A stretch of 57,750 nt of DNA, taken from positions 1 to 57,750 of the forward strand of contig NZ_JBGXYA010000017.1 in NCBI RefSeq assembly GCF_041814905.1. The letters run 5' to 3'. The position numbers and the translations under genes were made by a program. A model generated the notes under the pieces. It was not told where the DNA came from and searched no databases. It saw nothing but the letters and a program-made list of their open reading frames with translations. Below, in pieces: positions 35,354 to 44,516 of this stretch (its first letter is position 1; each line of letters starts with the position of its first letter). Source of the stretch: Glaesserella sp041814905. Lineage in GTDB: Bacteria; Pseudomonadota; Gammaproteobacteria; Enterobacterales; Pasteurellaceae.

Positions 35354-36244
35354 ATGAGTGATGACCAATTTAGCGTAAGTGCGCAAGATAAAAAGTCTTT
35401 TTTAAAATCCTTATTCGGCGGATTATTTCAACAAGAGCCGAAAAATCGTGAAGATTTAGTGGAAGTAATACGTGATTCTGCAGAAAACGAATTAATTGAT
35501 AGCGACACCAAAGAGATGATCGAAGGGGTGATGGAAATCTCGGAACTGCGTGTGCGCGATATTATGATTCCTCGTCCGCAAATTGTATTTATTGATGCAG
35601 ACCAACCGTTAGACGCTTGTGTGGATATTATTATTGAATCCGCACATTCGCGTTTCCCAGTTATTCGTGACGGTAAAGATACGATAGAAGGTATCTTACT
35701 CGCTAAAGATTTGCTGAAATATTTACGTTCTGACTCCGAACCTTTTGAAATGGCGGAAATTCTGCGTCCGGCGGTGATTGTGCCGGAGAGCAAGCGGGTT
35801 GACCGAATGTTAAAAGAATTCCGTTCGGAACGATTCCACATGGCGATTGTGGTGGACGAATTCGGCGCGGTTTCAGGGTTGGTCACCATTGAAGATATTT
35901 TGGAGCAGATTGTCGGCGATATTGAAGATGAATTTGATGAAGAAGAAGTCGAACCGATTCGTCAGCTTTCCCAGCATAGTTATGCGGTACTTGCGTTAAC
36001 CGATATTGAACGGTTTAACCAGCAGTTTGCGAGCGGTTTTGATGATGAAGAAGTGGATACTGTCGGCGGATTAGTGATGCAGGCATTCGGACATCTACCA
36101 AAACGAGGGGAGGAAATTAACTTACAGGGCATCACTTTTAAAGTGACTTCCGCAGACAGTCGTCGCTTAATTCAATTGCGCGTGACGGTTTCCGATGAAC
36201 AGCTTGAATTAATGGAACAACAAAAAGAGAAGTCTGGCGAATAA
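35354..36244 (+). CDS. corC: CorC/HlyC-family transporter-associated CBS protein
   Basis: This 296-residue cytoplasmic protein has two CBS domains (about 70-195; VRDIMIPRPQIVFID and FGAVSGLVTIEDILEQIVG) and a C-terminal CorC transporter-associated domain. E. coli YbeX/CorC is linked to magnesium and cobalt efflux and more recently to ribosome metabolism. The name HlyC-like is historical and unrelated to RTX acyltransferases. Its stop overlaps the lnt start as TAATG, the conserved ybeX-lnt pairing. Confidence 0.92.
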   Translation: MSDDQFSVSAQDKKSFLKSLFGGLFQQEPKNREDLVEVIRDSAENELIDSDTKEMIEGVMEISELRVRDIMIPRPQIVFIDADQPLDACVDIIIESAHSRFPVIRDGKDTIEGILLAKDLLKYLRSDSEPFEMAEILRPAVIVPESKRVDRMLKEFRSERFHMAIVVDEFGAVSGLVTIEDILEQIVGDIEDEFDEEEVEPIRQLSQHSYAVLALTDIERFNQQFASGFDDEEVDTVGGLVMQAFGHLPKRGEEINLQGITFKVTSADSRRLIQLRVTVSDEQLELMEQQKEKSGE

Positions 36245-37764
36245 TGAAAATAGCAAAAAATCCTTCTTTTCTGACCGCTTGTGTCGCATTGGTTTCAGGG
36301 GGAATAGGCGTGTTAGCTTATTCCCCGTTTGACTATTGGTTGGTGGCTTTTGTTTCTGCTGCAGGGTTAATTTGGCTTGCCACACTGGATCATAAAAAAG
36401 CGGCATTATGGGCAACATTGCTTTGGGCAGTGAGTTATTTTGCCATCGGTGTAAACTGGGTGCAAATCAGCATGATCCAATTCGGTGGTGTTCCTGAAAT
36501 AGTCAGCTATCTTGCAGTACTGCTCTTAGCACTTTATTTGGCATTATATCCGCTACTTTTTGCTTATACGGCACAATGTTTTCAACTGAAAAATCCGTGG
36601 GTATTGGCGAGTATTTTTACCTTTACCGAATATTTGCGTGAAGTCGTGTTTACCGGTTTCCCTTGGCTACAATTTGGCTATAGCCAAATTGATAGTCCGT
36701 TTTACGGAATCGCCCCGATTTTGGGCGTAGAAGGCGTTACTTTCTTTGTCATGGTAATAAGCGGCTATGTCGTACAACTATGTCGTCAATTTGCAAAAAA
36801 ATTGCTAAAACAGACCGCTTGTATCGTGCAACTGATTGTAGTACTGGCTATGGCATTCGGTGCGCAGTTTATTCGTTTTGTTGAAACGGATACCGAGAAA
36901 GCGGCAATTAATATCAGCCTGGTTCAAGGTAATATCGAGCAGCGGATGAAATGGGATCCGGCATATTTCCGTAATACTATCACGACTTACGAACAATTAA
37001 TTGCTCCGTTATTGGGGAAAAGTGATGTAATTATTTTGCCGGAATCGGCGATTCCGGCGTGGGAAAATGAAATTGAACCGTTGCTACAACAGTGGCAAAT
37101 TACGGGGCAGAAAATGGGAAGTGAGATTATTATCGGAACCTTATATCAACGCGGACAAGAATTGTTTAATAGTGCGGTGGTGTTGGGGAGTGCATCTTTC
37201 CCTTATTCACTGCATCAATCTCCGCGTTTTAACAAATATCATTTAGTTCCTTTCGGGGAATATGTTCCTTTTGGTAATTTGTTGGATTGGATGCGCGAAA
37301 TGTTTATATTACCAATTAATCTTTCTAAAGGGGATTATATTCAAGCACCTTTAGTGGCAGGTCAGCGTCGGTTTAATATGGCGATCTGTTATGAAATTAT
37401 TTTTGGTGATCAGGTTCAGCAAAATCAAAAAGCTTATCAAGCAGACTATCTGTTAACGATTTCAAACGATGCATGGTTCGGTGCGAGTATTGGTCCATGG
37501 CAACATCTCCAAATGGCGAGAATGCGAGCGTTAGAATTAGGTAAACCGTTAATTAGAGCCACCAATACCGGTGTGACGGCATTTGTTGATGCTTTCGGCC
37601 AAGTGATTTTACAGGCTCCGCAATTTGAAGCGACAAGTTTGACCTACACTTTACAAAGTACAAAAGGAAATACGTTATTCGGGGAATTCGGTCGTTGGTT
37701 AAGTTACGGAATGTGCTGGATAATTTTATTATTATCAGGGGGAATTTACTTATTTCGTCGATAA
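36244..37764 (+). CDS. lnt: apolipoprotein N-acyltransferase
   Basis: This 506-residue inner-membrane enzyme adds the third acyl chain to lipoproteins. Several N-terminal membrane helices (residues 10-205) precede a nitrilase domain with E267 in LPESAIPAW, K331 in FNKYHLVPFGEY and C382 in AICYEIIFGD, the catalytic triad of the family; one more helix closes the protein. It is coupled to corC by a one-base overlap. Two USS copies lie within the gene (36274 and 36814). Confidence 0.95.
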   Translation: MKIAKNPSFLTACVALVSGGIGVLAYSPFDYWLVAFVSAAGLIWLATLDHKKAALWATLLWAVSYFAIGVNWVQISMIQFGGVPEIVSYLAVLLLALYLALYPLLFAYTAQCFQLKNPWVLASIFTFTEYLREVVFTGFPWLQFGYSQIDSPFYGIAPILGVEGVTFFVMVISGYVVQLCRQFAKKLLKQTACIVQLIVVLAMAFGAQFIRFVETDTEKAAINISLVQGNIEQRMKWDPAYFRNTITTYEQLIAPLLGKSDVIILPESAIPAWENEIEPLLQQWQITGQKMGSEIIIGTLYQRGQELFNSAVVLGSASFPYSLHQSPRFNKYHLVPFGEYVPFGNLLDWMREMFILPINLSKGDYIQAPLVAGQRRFNMAICYEIIFGDQVQQNQKAYQADYLLTISNDAWFGASIGPWQHLQMARMRALELGKPLIRATNTGVTAFVDAFGQVILQAPQFEATSLTYTLQSTKGNTLFGEFGRWLSYGMCWIILLLSGGIYLFRR

Positions 37765-37807
37765 GTAAATTGTTTGATGAATTTTTATTCAATTAAATCG
37801 TTCAAAT

Positions 37808-37834
37808 GAACTTTTCGATTAACAAACACACTAA
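37808..37834 (+). promoter_or_regulatory. sigma-E type promoter upstream of rpoE
   Basis: GAACTT and CACTAA are separated by 15 bases, close to the sigma-E consensus GGAACTT-N15-GTCTAA. It lies about 55 bases ahead of the rpoE start, consistent with the autoregulation known for this sigma factor. Confidence 0.5.
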
Positions 37835-37889
37835 TCGGTGTGCAAGAGAGAAAAATAAAATAAGCGTAGAACTTAGGAGACGCAACTAG

Positions 37890-38468
37890 ATGAGTGAGCA
37901 GATAACCGATCAGGAATTGGTTGAGCGTGCACAAAATGGTGATAAAAAAGCGTTTAATTTACTCGTCGTGCGTTATCAAAACAGAGTCGCAGGGTTGCTG
38001 ACGCGTTATGTGGCACGTGATGATATTCCGGACATTGTGCAAGAATCTTTTATTAAGGCTTACCGTTCGTTAGAGTCTTTCCGAGGCGAAAGTGCCTTTT
38101 ATACATGGCTTTACCGAATTGCAGTGAATACTGCAAAAAACCATTTAACCGCTTTAGGTAGAAGACCGCCCAAAGAAGACATTTTGGCAGAAGATGCCGA
38201 AAGTTATGATAGTGGCGTGCAATTACGTGAAGCCGATACACCAGAAAATCTGGTGTTATCAGACGAACTGAAACGTGTGGTATTCGATACAATCGAAAGC
38301 TTACCCGAAGAACTTAGGACCGCAATTACTTTGCGTGAGTTGGAAGGATTGAGTTACGAGGAAATCGCAGAAGCAATGCAATGCCCGGTCGGGACGGTTC
38401 GTTCACGAATTTTTAGAGCCAGAGAAGCGATTGACGCTAAAGTTAATCCTTTAATGCAACAGATTTAA
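37890..38468 (+). CDS. rpoE: RNA polymerase sigma-E factor
   Basis: This 192-residue ECF sigma factor has region 2 with DIPDIVQESFIKAYRSLESF and FYTWLYRIAVNTAKNHL, and region 4 with LRELEGLSYEEIAEAM and GTVRSRIFRAREAI. It directs transcription of envelope stress genes. TTAGGAGAC precedes the ATG. rseA follows after 15 bases, so both are co-expressed. A candidate sigma-E promoter is present upstream. Confidence 0.96.
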   Translation: MSEQITDQELVERAQNGDKKAFNLLVVRYQNRVAGLLTRYVARDDIPDIVQESFIKAYRSLESFRGESAFYTWLYRIAVNTAKNHLTALGRRPPKEDILAEDAESYDSGVQLREADTPENLVLSDELKRVVFDTIESLPEELRTAITLRELEGLSYEEIAEAMQCPVGTVRSRIFRAREAIDAKVNPLMQQI

Positions 38469-38483
38469 ACCCTTGGAGTCATT

Positions 38484-39101
38484 ATGCAACAAAAAGAAAC
38501 ACTATCCGCCTATATGGATGGACATGAAGTGGATGGTAAATTTATCAACACTTTGTGTAATAGTGATGAGCTAAAACAAAAGTGGGCAAATTACCATGTA
38601 ATCCGTAGTGTGATGCGTGGTGAAGAGCTCCTTTTGGGAAGTGATTTCTCAGCGAAAATGGAAGCGCTAATTGAACAGGAAAACATTGAAAAAACAGTTC
38701 AAACTGAGAAACCGCGTGGCTTATTGCTTAAACTTAAACGTTGGGGAACTCCGCTTTTACAAGGCGGAATTGCGGCATCAGTCTGTTTAATCGCGGTGTT
38801 AAGTGTTAACACCATAAATAGTAGTGATGAAGTTGCTCAACAAACCGAACAACCGGCATTACAAACACTGCCGTTTACTAATGCGGTTCAGCCTGTAAGT
38901 TATAATGCGCCGACGAAAGATCAACCGACAGCGGAGCAATTAGAGTATCAGCAACGTCGCATTAATGCATTATTACAAAATCACGAATTACAGCGTCGCA
39001 CAAATATTGGTGCAGTCGGTTTAGATGAGACTGAAAAAGCGCAATCCCAAACATCCGGAACACAAGAAACGGTAACGCCGGAGCTGCCAGCGCAGAAATA
39101 A
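38484..39101 (+). CDS. rseA: sigma-E anti-sigma factor RseA
   Basis: This 205-residue protein has an N-terminal sigma-binding domain (LSAYMDGHEVDGKFINTL, WANYHVIRSVMRGE), one membrane helix at about residues 91-110, and a Gln/Thr-rich periplasmic tail. It should hold RpoE at the inner membrane until cut by DegS and RseP. The C-terminal half is low in conservation as usual. rseB and rseC do not follow; a terminator and a different small gene do. Confidence 0.9.
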   Translation: MQQKETLSAYMDGHEVDGKFINTLCNSDELKQKWANYHVIRSVMRGEELLLGSDFSAKMEALIEQENIEKTVQTEKPRGLLLKLKRWGTPLLQGGIAASVCLIAVLSVNTINSSDEVAQQTEQPALQTLPFTNAVQPVSYNAPTKDQPTAEQLEYQQRRINALLQNHELQRRTNIGAVGLDETEKAQSQTSGTQETVTPELPAQK

Positions 39102-39118
39102 TGAGATATACTATACAT

Positions 39119-39143
39119 ATCCCCACTTAGGTGGGGATTTTTG
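39119..39143 (+). terminator. intrinsic terminator after rseA
   Basis: ATCCCCAC and GTGGGGAT form a perfect 8-bp stem with a TTAG loop followed by TTTTTG. It separates rpoE-rseA from the next gene. Confidence 0.85.
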
Positions 39144-39162
39144 TATTTGTAGGAGTTAGATT

Positions 39163-39624
39163 ATGATTAAAAGAACAATATTTACGGCAGTATTGGCGTT
39201 ATTTACCTCTTATTCGGCAGTGGCGACCGCCAATGATAATTATGTTGTAAAAAATGTGCCAGCTTATCGAATTTCCGATACGGATGTAAAAATTTTGATT
39301 CGCCAGATGAATAATATCGAACAGTGTATTTACCCCGAATTAGGTAAAGAAGGTTATGAGAAGATTTATGAAAACTGGAAACTGGAAGATACTTTTGCCA
39401 TGCGCTTTTATCAGGACAAAATTTTGGAGAGTTTAATCGGTCCGGAAAACTTTGCAATATGGATGCAAGATAAAGCCTCTCAAGATTTCTTTTTCAATAA
39501 AGTTAACCAATTTAATCATCAAGTGGCAAATGTTGATCCAGAGCGTTGTGAAGAATTTAAACTTGAATATCAACAACGTCTAGAGCAGGCGAGAGAGCTT
39601 ATTAGTCAATATCCGAATAAATAA
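39163..39624 (+). CDS. small exported protein of unknown function
   Basis: This 153-residue protein has a clear Sec signal peptide (about MIKRTIFTAVLALFTSYSAV, cut near residue 23) and no lipobox. The mature part is helical with two cysteines (EQCIYPEL and PERCEEF) that could form a disulfide, and ends in a coiled region. GGAG precedes the ATG. A gene of similar size follows rpoE-rseA in some Pasteurellaceae, which is from memory and not certain. It may be reached by read-through of the preceding terminator or have its own promoter in the 60-base gap. Confidence 0.7.
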   Translation: MIKRTIFTAVLALFTSYSAVATANDNYVVKNVPAYRISDTDVKILIRQMNNIEQCIYPELGKEGYEKIYENWKLEDTFAMRFYQDKILESLIGPENFAIWMQDKASQDFFFNKVNQFNHQVANVDPERCEEFKLEYQQRLEQARELISQYPNK

Positions 39625-39656
39625 TGGCGTTAATTAAAACAGGTTGTTTATGTAAT

Positions 39657-39688
39657 AAAAAAGTCCGGTTTAATGCCGGACTTTTGTT
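39657..39688. terminator. bidirectional terminator between the exported protein gene and gyrA
   Basis: AAAAGTCCGG and CCGGACTTTT pair exactly over 10 bp with a 7-base loop, giving T-runs on both strands between two converging genes. Confidence 0.85.
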
Positions 39689-39704
39689 TATAAGAATATA
39701 GACG

Positions 39705-42368
39705 CTATTCTTGAGAATCTGCCGTCTCAGCGTCTTCATCATCTTCGATTTCACAAATACGCTCAAGGCTGACCACATGTTCATCTTCCGCAGTACGGAT
39801 AAGACGTACGCCTTGGGTGTTGCGTCCGATAATGCTGACTTCGTTCACTCGAGTACGAACAAGGGTTCCTGCATCGGTAATCATCATAATCTGGTCGGTT
39901 TCTTCTACTTGTACCGCCGCAACAACTTTTCCGTTACGTTCGTTTACTTTGATAGAAACAACCCCTTTAGTTGCACGGGATTTCACCGGATATTCGTTCA
40001 ATGCTGTACGCTTACCGTAACCGTTTTGAGTTACGGTTAAAATTTCACCTTCAGTGTGAGGAATGACTAATGATACCACTTTATCGGCACTGAGATTAAC
40101 TCCTGTAGTTTCATCTTCTTCATTTTCCATTAGCTCGATTTCGACTTCTTCGGCATCATCAGCCGAAATTTCGCTGGTTGCTAATCGAATTCCTCGAACC
40201 CCTGTTGCCACACGCCCCATACCTCGTACGGCTTTTTCTGCAAAACGCACCACACGACCTTGTGCCGAGAACAACATAATTTCACTATCGCCATTGGTAA
40301 TATCAACACCAATAAGTTCATCGCCTTCGCGAAGTTTTAACGCAATCAGACCGCTTGATCTCACATTGCTGAATGCGTCTAACGACACTTTTTTCACTGT
40401 GCCGCTGGCAGTTGCCATAAAGATAAATTTATCGGCACTGAACTCGCCGTTTGGCACAGGTAGAATTGCAGTAATACGTTCATTTTCTTCTTTAACTAAC
40501 GGTAAAATGTTTACAATCGGTGTACCGCGTGCGCCACGGCTTGCTTGTGGTAATTGATACACTTTTAGTTGATATAGGCGACCACGGCTTGAGAAGCAGA
40601 GAATCGTATCGTGGGTATTTGCTACTAACAATTTCTCGATAAAGTCATCTTCTTTCATCTTCGTTGCGGATTTCCCTTTACCGCCACGACGTTGTGCTTC
40701 GTAGTCGGAAAGCGGTTGATATTTCACATAACCTGCGTGAGAAAGCGTTACAACCACATCTTCTTGTGCAATTAAATCTTCTAAATTGATATCTGCAGAG
40801 CTTGCAGTAATTTCGGTACGGCGTTGATCGCCAAATTCCGCTTTGACTTTCTCAAGCTCTTCACGAATGACTTCCATTAAACGTTCTGCACTGTTTAAGA
40901 TATGGAGTAATTCACCGATAACCACGAGAATTTCTTTGTACTCATCCACGATTTTCTCGTGTTCTAAACCAGTTAAACGGTGTAAACGGAGTTCTAGAAT
41001 CGCACGAGCCTGTGCATCGGATAAATAATATTCGCCATTACGCACACCACAGTTTTCAGGTAAATCATCCGGGCGAGAGGCATCGACACCGGCGGCTTCC
41101 AGCATTGGAGCCACGTTACCTAAATCCCAAGCGCGCGCCAATAAGCCTTCTCGTGCTTCTTCTGCAGTTTTAGATGCGCGGATCAATTCGATAACCGGGT
41201 CGATATTCGCTAATGCAATCGCCAAACCTTCCAAAATATGGGCACGTTCACGGGCTTTGCGTAATTCAAAAATAGTACGACGAGTAACCACTTCGCGACG
41301 ATGTAAAACGAAGGCTTCAATAATTTGTTTGAGGTTTAATACTTTGGGTTGGCCATGGTCAAGTGCCACCATATTAATACCGAAAGTCACCTGCATTTGA
41401 GTTAAAGCGTAAAGCGTGTTTAGCACGATTTCACCAACGGCGTCACGTTTAATTTCAATCACAATACGTAAACCGTCCTTATCGGATTCATCACGCAATT
41501 CACTGATGCCTTCAATTTTTTTCTCTTTGACCAATTCAGCGATTTTTTCGATTAAACGGGCTTTATTTACCTGATAAGGAATTTCTGTCACGATAATTTG
41601 TTCGCGCCCTTTTGCCGTAGTTTCCACACTGGCTTTTGCCCGTACATACACTTTACCGCGTCCGGTGCGATAAGCGTCCTCAATCCCTTTACGCCCATTG
41701 ATAATCGCTGCCGTCGGAAAATCAGGACCCGGAATATACTGCATTAATTCTTCGATAGTGATTTGATCATTTTCGATATAAGCAAGGCAACCGTCTAATA
41801 CTTCATTTAAGTTATGCGGAGGAATATTCGTTGCCATACCAACGGCAATGCCAGATGAACCGTTAACCAATAATGCCGGAATTTTAGTCGGTAATACATC
41901 GGGGATCATCTCTTTACCGTCATAGTTCGGAGAGAAATCTACGGTTTCTTTATCTAAATCCGTCAGTAATTCTTGGGTAATTTTCTGCATACGGACTTCG
42001 GTATAACGCATTGCCGCCGCCGCATCGCCATCAATCGAACCGAAATTACCTTGCCCGTCTACCAACATATAGCGCAATGAAAACGGCTGCGCCATACGAA
42101 CAATGGTGTCGTATACGGCAGAATCACCGTGCGGGTGATATTTTCCGATGACATCTCCCACAACGCGCGCAGATTTTACATGCGGTTTGTTATAGGTGTT
42201 GTTGTTTTGATCCATTGAGAAAAGTACACGACGATGAACCGGTTTTAAACCGTCGCGCACATCGGGCAACGCACGTCCGACAATAACGGACATTGCATAG
42301 TCAAGGTATGATGTTTTCAGCTCTTCTTCGATACTGATGGGGGTAATATCTTTGGCTAATTCGCTCAT
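39705..42368 (-). CDS. gyrA: DNA gyrase subunit A
   Basis: This 887-residue topoisomerase subunit cuts and rejoins DNA. Catalytic Tyr122 is in AAMRYTE, and the GyrA box QRRGGKG is present at about residue 560, followed by the six-bladed C-terminal domain and an acidic tail. The quinolone-resistance region reads GDSAVYD with Ser83 and Asp87, the susceptible form. Monocistronic, with a conventional start. GAAATT precedes the ATG, a poor ribosome binding site by eye. Confidence 0.97.
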   Translation of the reverse strand: MSELAKDITPISIEEELKTSYLDYAMSVIVGRALPDVRDGLKPVHRRVLFSMDQNNNTYNKPHVKSARVVGDVIGKYHPHGDSAVYDTIVRMAQPFSLRYMLVDGQGNFGSIDGDAAAAMRYTEVRMQKITQELLTDLDKETVDFSPNYDGKEMIPDVLPTKIPALLVNGSSGIAVGMATNIPPHNLNEVLDGCLAYIENDQITIEELMQYIPGPDFPTAAIINGRKGIEDAYRTGRGKVYVRAKASVETTAKGREQIIVTEIPYQVNKARLIEKIAELVKEKKIEGISELRDESDKDGLRIVIEIKRDAVGEIVLNTLYALTQMQVTFGINMVALDHGQPKVLNLKQIIEAFVLHRREVVTRRTIFELRKARERAHILEGLAIALANIDPVIELIRASKTAEEAREGLLARAWDLGNVAPMLEAAGVDASRPDDLPENCGVRNGEYYLSDAQARAILELRLHRLTGLEHEKIVDEYKEILVVIGELLHILNSAERLMEVIREELEKVKAEFGDQRRTEITASSADINLEDLIAQEDVVVTLSHAGYVKYQPLSDYEAQRRGGKGKSATKMKEDDFIEKLLVANTHDTILCFSSRGRLYQLKVYQLPQASRGARGTPIVNILPLVKEENERITAILPVPNGEFSADKFIFMATASGTVKKVSLDAFSNVRSSGLIALKLREGDELIGVDITNGDSEIMLFSAQGRVVRFAEKAVRGMGRVATGVRGIRLATSEISADDAEEVEIELMENEEDETTGVNLSADKVVSLVIPHTEGEILTVTQNGYGKRTALNEYPVKSRATKGVVSIKVNERNGKVVAAVQVEETDQIMMITDAGTLVRTRVNEVSIIGRNTQGVRLIRTAEDEHVVSLERICEIEDDEDAETADSQE

Positions 42369-42491
42369 TGAAATTTCCTAATCACGTGATAAAAATGCCC
42401 TAAGTAAAGGGGCGAAAATTGAGCGGGATTATAGCATAGAATGGCTGGAAATGGGCGGAAAGTTTGGCTTTTTATCGTTGGATGTGGAAAT

Positions 42492-42549
42492 ACAAGCGGT
42501 TGGTTTTACGCTAAAATTTGCAAATTTTCGGTTAAAACTCACCGCTTGT
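42492..42549. terminator. USS inverted pair upstream of gyrA
   Basis: ACAAGCGGT and ACCGCTTGT face each other, with GTTTTA/TAAAAC and AAAATTTGCAAATTTT inside. It lies between the tRNA-Leu terminator and gyrA and may serve as a back-up terminator for the tRNA transcript. Confidence 0.5.
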
Positions 42550-42571
42550 AATGAAATCGTTATGAATAAAA

Positions 42572-42603
42572 AACCTAAAAGAATGTAACCATTCTTTTAG
42601 GTT
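42572..42603 (-). terminator. tRNA-Leu terminator
   Basis: AACCTAAAAGAATG and CATTCTTTTAGGTT pair exactly over 14 bp with a 4-base loop, followed on the minus strand by a run of T. It lies 24 bases after the tRNA CCA end. Confidence 0.85.
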
Positions 42604-42626
42604 CTTATGGAGATAATTCACTGATT

Positions 42627-42711
42627 TGGTGCCTAAGGTCGGACTCGAACCGACACACCCGAAGGCGGCGGATTTTGAATCCGCTGCGTCTACCAATTCC
42701 GCCACTCAGGC
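42627..42711 (-). tRNA. tRNA-Leu, anticodon CAA
   Basis: The minus strand folds into an 85-base class II tRNA with acceptor GCCTGAG/CTTAGGC, D arm GGCGGAATTGGTAGAC, anticodon stem GCGGA/TCCGC around TTCAAAA (anticodon CAA), a variable arm GCCTTCGGGTGT and T arm GTCGGTTCGAGTCCGAC. CCA is encoded. Leader and trailer form a further inverted repeat (CACTGATTT at 42712-42720 on the leader side, AAATCAGTG on the trailer side). Confidence 0.95.
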
Positions 42712-42798
42712 AAATCAGTGGGAGCGATTATAGAAATCTTCTTTTTTTTATGCAAGCGGAATTATGATGAAATTAATCGTTTGTCTTTATTTTCAGCA

Positions 42799-43677
42799 TT
42801 ATGCGCTGTAAATGCCGATAACAATCGCAATAAAAAATCCCATTCCGACATAATGGTTATTTAAAAATGCTTTAAAACACGCTTCACGTTCGCGCTGCTT
42901 GGTTAAATAACATTGATAAATAAACAGCGTAGACGTCACGGCAAGAGCAATAAAATAGGCAATCGAAAACCCGTTGAGTTTGCCGTAAGCCGTTAACAAT
43001 AACAAAGTAATAAATTGAAGCAGTGCAATAATTTTGTTGTCGTATTGCGCAAATAAAATTGCAGTCGATTTTACCCCGATACGCAGATCATCATCACGAT
43101 CGACCATCGCATACTGTGTGTCGTAGGCGACTGTCCATGTTAAATTCGCAAAGAAAAGCAGCCAACATGCCAACGGAAGAGACTCACTGACTGCACCGAA
43201 TGCCATTGGAATTGACCAACCGAACGCCATTCCTAATACAAGTTGCGGTAAATGGGTATAGCGTTTCATAAAAGGATAGACAATGGCCAATCCGGCGGCA
43301 ATCACGGACAACCAAATTGTATATAAATTAAGCTGAAGTACTAATAAAAATGCGATGATAAGCAACGAAATAAACAGCACTTTTGCTTCCGCTTCGGTTG
43401 CTCTGCCGGTGGCAAGAGGACGTTGTACCGTACGTTTTACCTTGCCGTCAATATGGCGATCGGCATAATCATTAATCACACAGCCTGCAGCACGCATGAC
43501 AATAACGCCCAAAACAAAAATCATCAACGATGAAAACGGCGGAACCCCTTTGGAGGCAGTAAATAACGCCCAAAGAGTCGGCCATAATAATAAAAACGTA
43601 CCGATTGGCTTATCCAGCCGCATTAACTGGATGTAAGCCAACCATTTATCACGGGTAAAATGTTGGACTAAGGACAT
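42799..43677 (-). CDS. ubiA: 4-hydroxybenzoate octaprenyltransferase
   Basis: This 292-residue membrane prenyltransferase attaches the octaprenyl tail to 4-hydroxybenzoate in ubiquinone synthesis. The Asp-rich motifs are NDYADRHIDGKVKRT at about residue 68 and DTQYAMVDRDDD at about 185. About eight or nine membrane helices are visible. It starts three bases after the glpR stop, so the two share a transcript. Confidence 0.95.
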   Translation of the reverse strand: MSLVQHFTRDKWLAYIQLMRLDKPIGTFLLLWPTLWALFTASKGVPPFSSLMIFVLGVIVMRAAGCVINDYADRHIDGKVKRTVQRPLATGRATEAEAKVLFISLLIIAFLLVLQLNLYTIWLSVIAAGLAIVYPFMKRYTHLPQLVLGMAFGWSIPMAFGAVSESLPLACWLLFFANLTWTVAYDTQYAMVDRDDDLRIGVKSTAILFAQYDNKIIALLQFITLLLLTAYGKLNGFSIAYFIALAVTSTLFIYQCYLTKQREREACFKAFLNNHYVGMGFFIAIVIGIYSA

Positions 43678-43680
43678 AAA

Positions 43681-44442
43681 TTATTCGTTACAGAAATAAA
43701 CGGCGACGTTTGAAAGACTTAAATGTTGTTGCAATTCTAACGGTAATTCACTGTCTGTAAACAGGTAATCGACCTCTTTAATGTCACCTAAACGGGCAAT
43801 CGCTTTACGGGTAAATTTGGAGTGATCCGCAACTAAAACAACCTTACGTGAACTTTGCATTAATGCACGTTTAACCTGAATTTCGTGATAGTCGTAATCC
43901 AACATTGAACCGTCACGATCGATTGCGCTAATGCCTAAAATACCGAAATCCAATCGGAATTGTTGAATAAAATTCACCGTGGCTTCACCGATAATTCCCC
44001 CGTCCGCACGTAAATCACCGCCGGCAAGGGTGATTTTGAAATCATCCTTTTGCATTAAAATATAGGCGGCATTGATGTTATTTGTCACGATGCTCAAATT
44101 TTTGTGTGTTAGCAGAGCCTGAGCCACGGCTTCGGAAGTGGTGCCAATATCCAAAAATAGCGATGAACCGTCCGGCACCAATTTGGCGACTTGTTGGGCA
44201 ATGCTGTTTTTTTCCTTCGAGAAAAATTGTTTACGCTCCGTGTAATCACTGTTTTCCGTTGTCGATGGTGAACCTGCGCCGCCGTGATGACGGCGAATCA
44301 AATTGTTTTCCGCCAATTCATTGAGATCACGACGAATAGTTTGCGAACTTACCCCCAATTGTGTCACAAGTTCCTCGGTACTGATGTAGCCAAGTTGGTT
44401 AACTAACTCAATAATTTTGTTGTGTCGAATGGATTGTTTCAT
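43681..44442 (-). CDS. glpR: DeoR-family repressor, GlpR
   Basis: This 253-residue regulator has an N-terminal helix-turn-helix (YISTEELVTQLGVSSQTIRRD) and the DeoR sugar-phosphate-binding domain with DIGTTSEAVAQALL and GGIIGEATVNFIQQFRLDFG. The close match to E. coli GlpR over the whole length, including RLDFGILGISAIDRDGS, supports glycerol-3-phosphate regulon repression. Start 44442 (MKQSIRHNKIIELV) gives the GlpR N-terminus, with GGGA eight bases upstream; the frame extends to 44466. Its glp target genes are not in the window. Confidence 0.88.
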   Translation of the reverse strand: MKQSIRHNKIIELVNQLGYISTEELVTQLGVSSQTIRRDLNELAENNLIRRHHGGAGSPSTTENSDYTERKQFFSKEKNSIAQQVAKLVPDGSSLFLDIGTTSEAVAQALLTHKNLSIVTNNINAAYILMQKDDFKITLAGGDLRADGGIIGEATVNFIQQFRLDFGILGISAIDRDGSMLDYDYHEIQVKRALMQSSRKVVLVADHSKFTRKAIARLGDIKEVDYLFTDSELPLELQQHLSLSNVAVYFCNE

Positions 44443-44475
44443 TTTTATTTTCCCATCGTTTTGCAAACTACCACG

Positions 44476-44507
44476 CGAAACAGACCGCTTGCAAGCGGTC
44501 TGTTTCG
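44476..44507. terminator. 32-bp perfect palindrome with USS cores between purB and glpR
   Basis: CGAAACAGACCGCTTG joined directly to its exact complement gives a loopless 32-bp palindrome, with TTTTTT further on the plus strand. It has the shape of a terminator for purB, which ends nine bases away on the minus strand, and separates it from glpR. Confidence 0.6.
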
Positions 44508-44516
44508 GCTACTTTT

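Noticed and set aside
39705..42368. Quinolone-resistance changes in gyrA
   Set aside because: Ser83 and Asp87 are both the susceptible residues.
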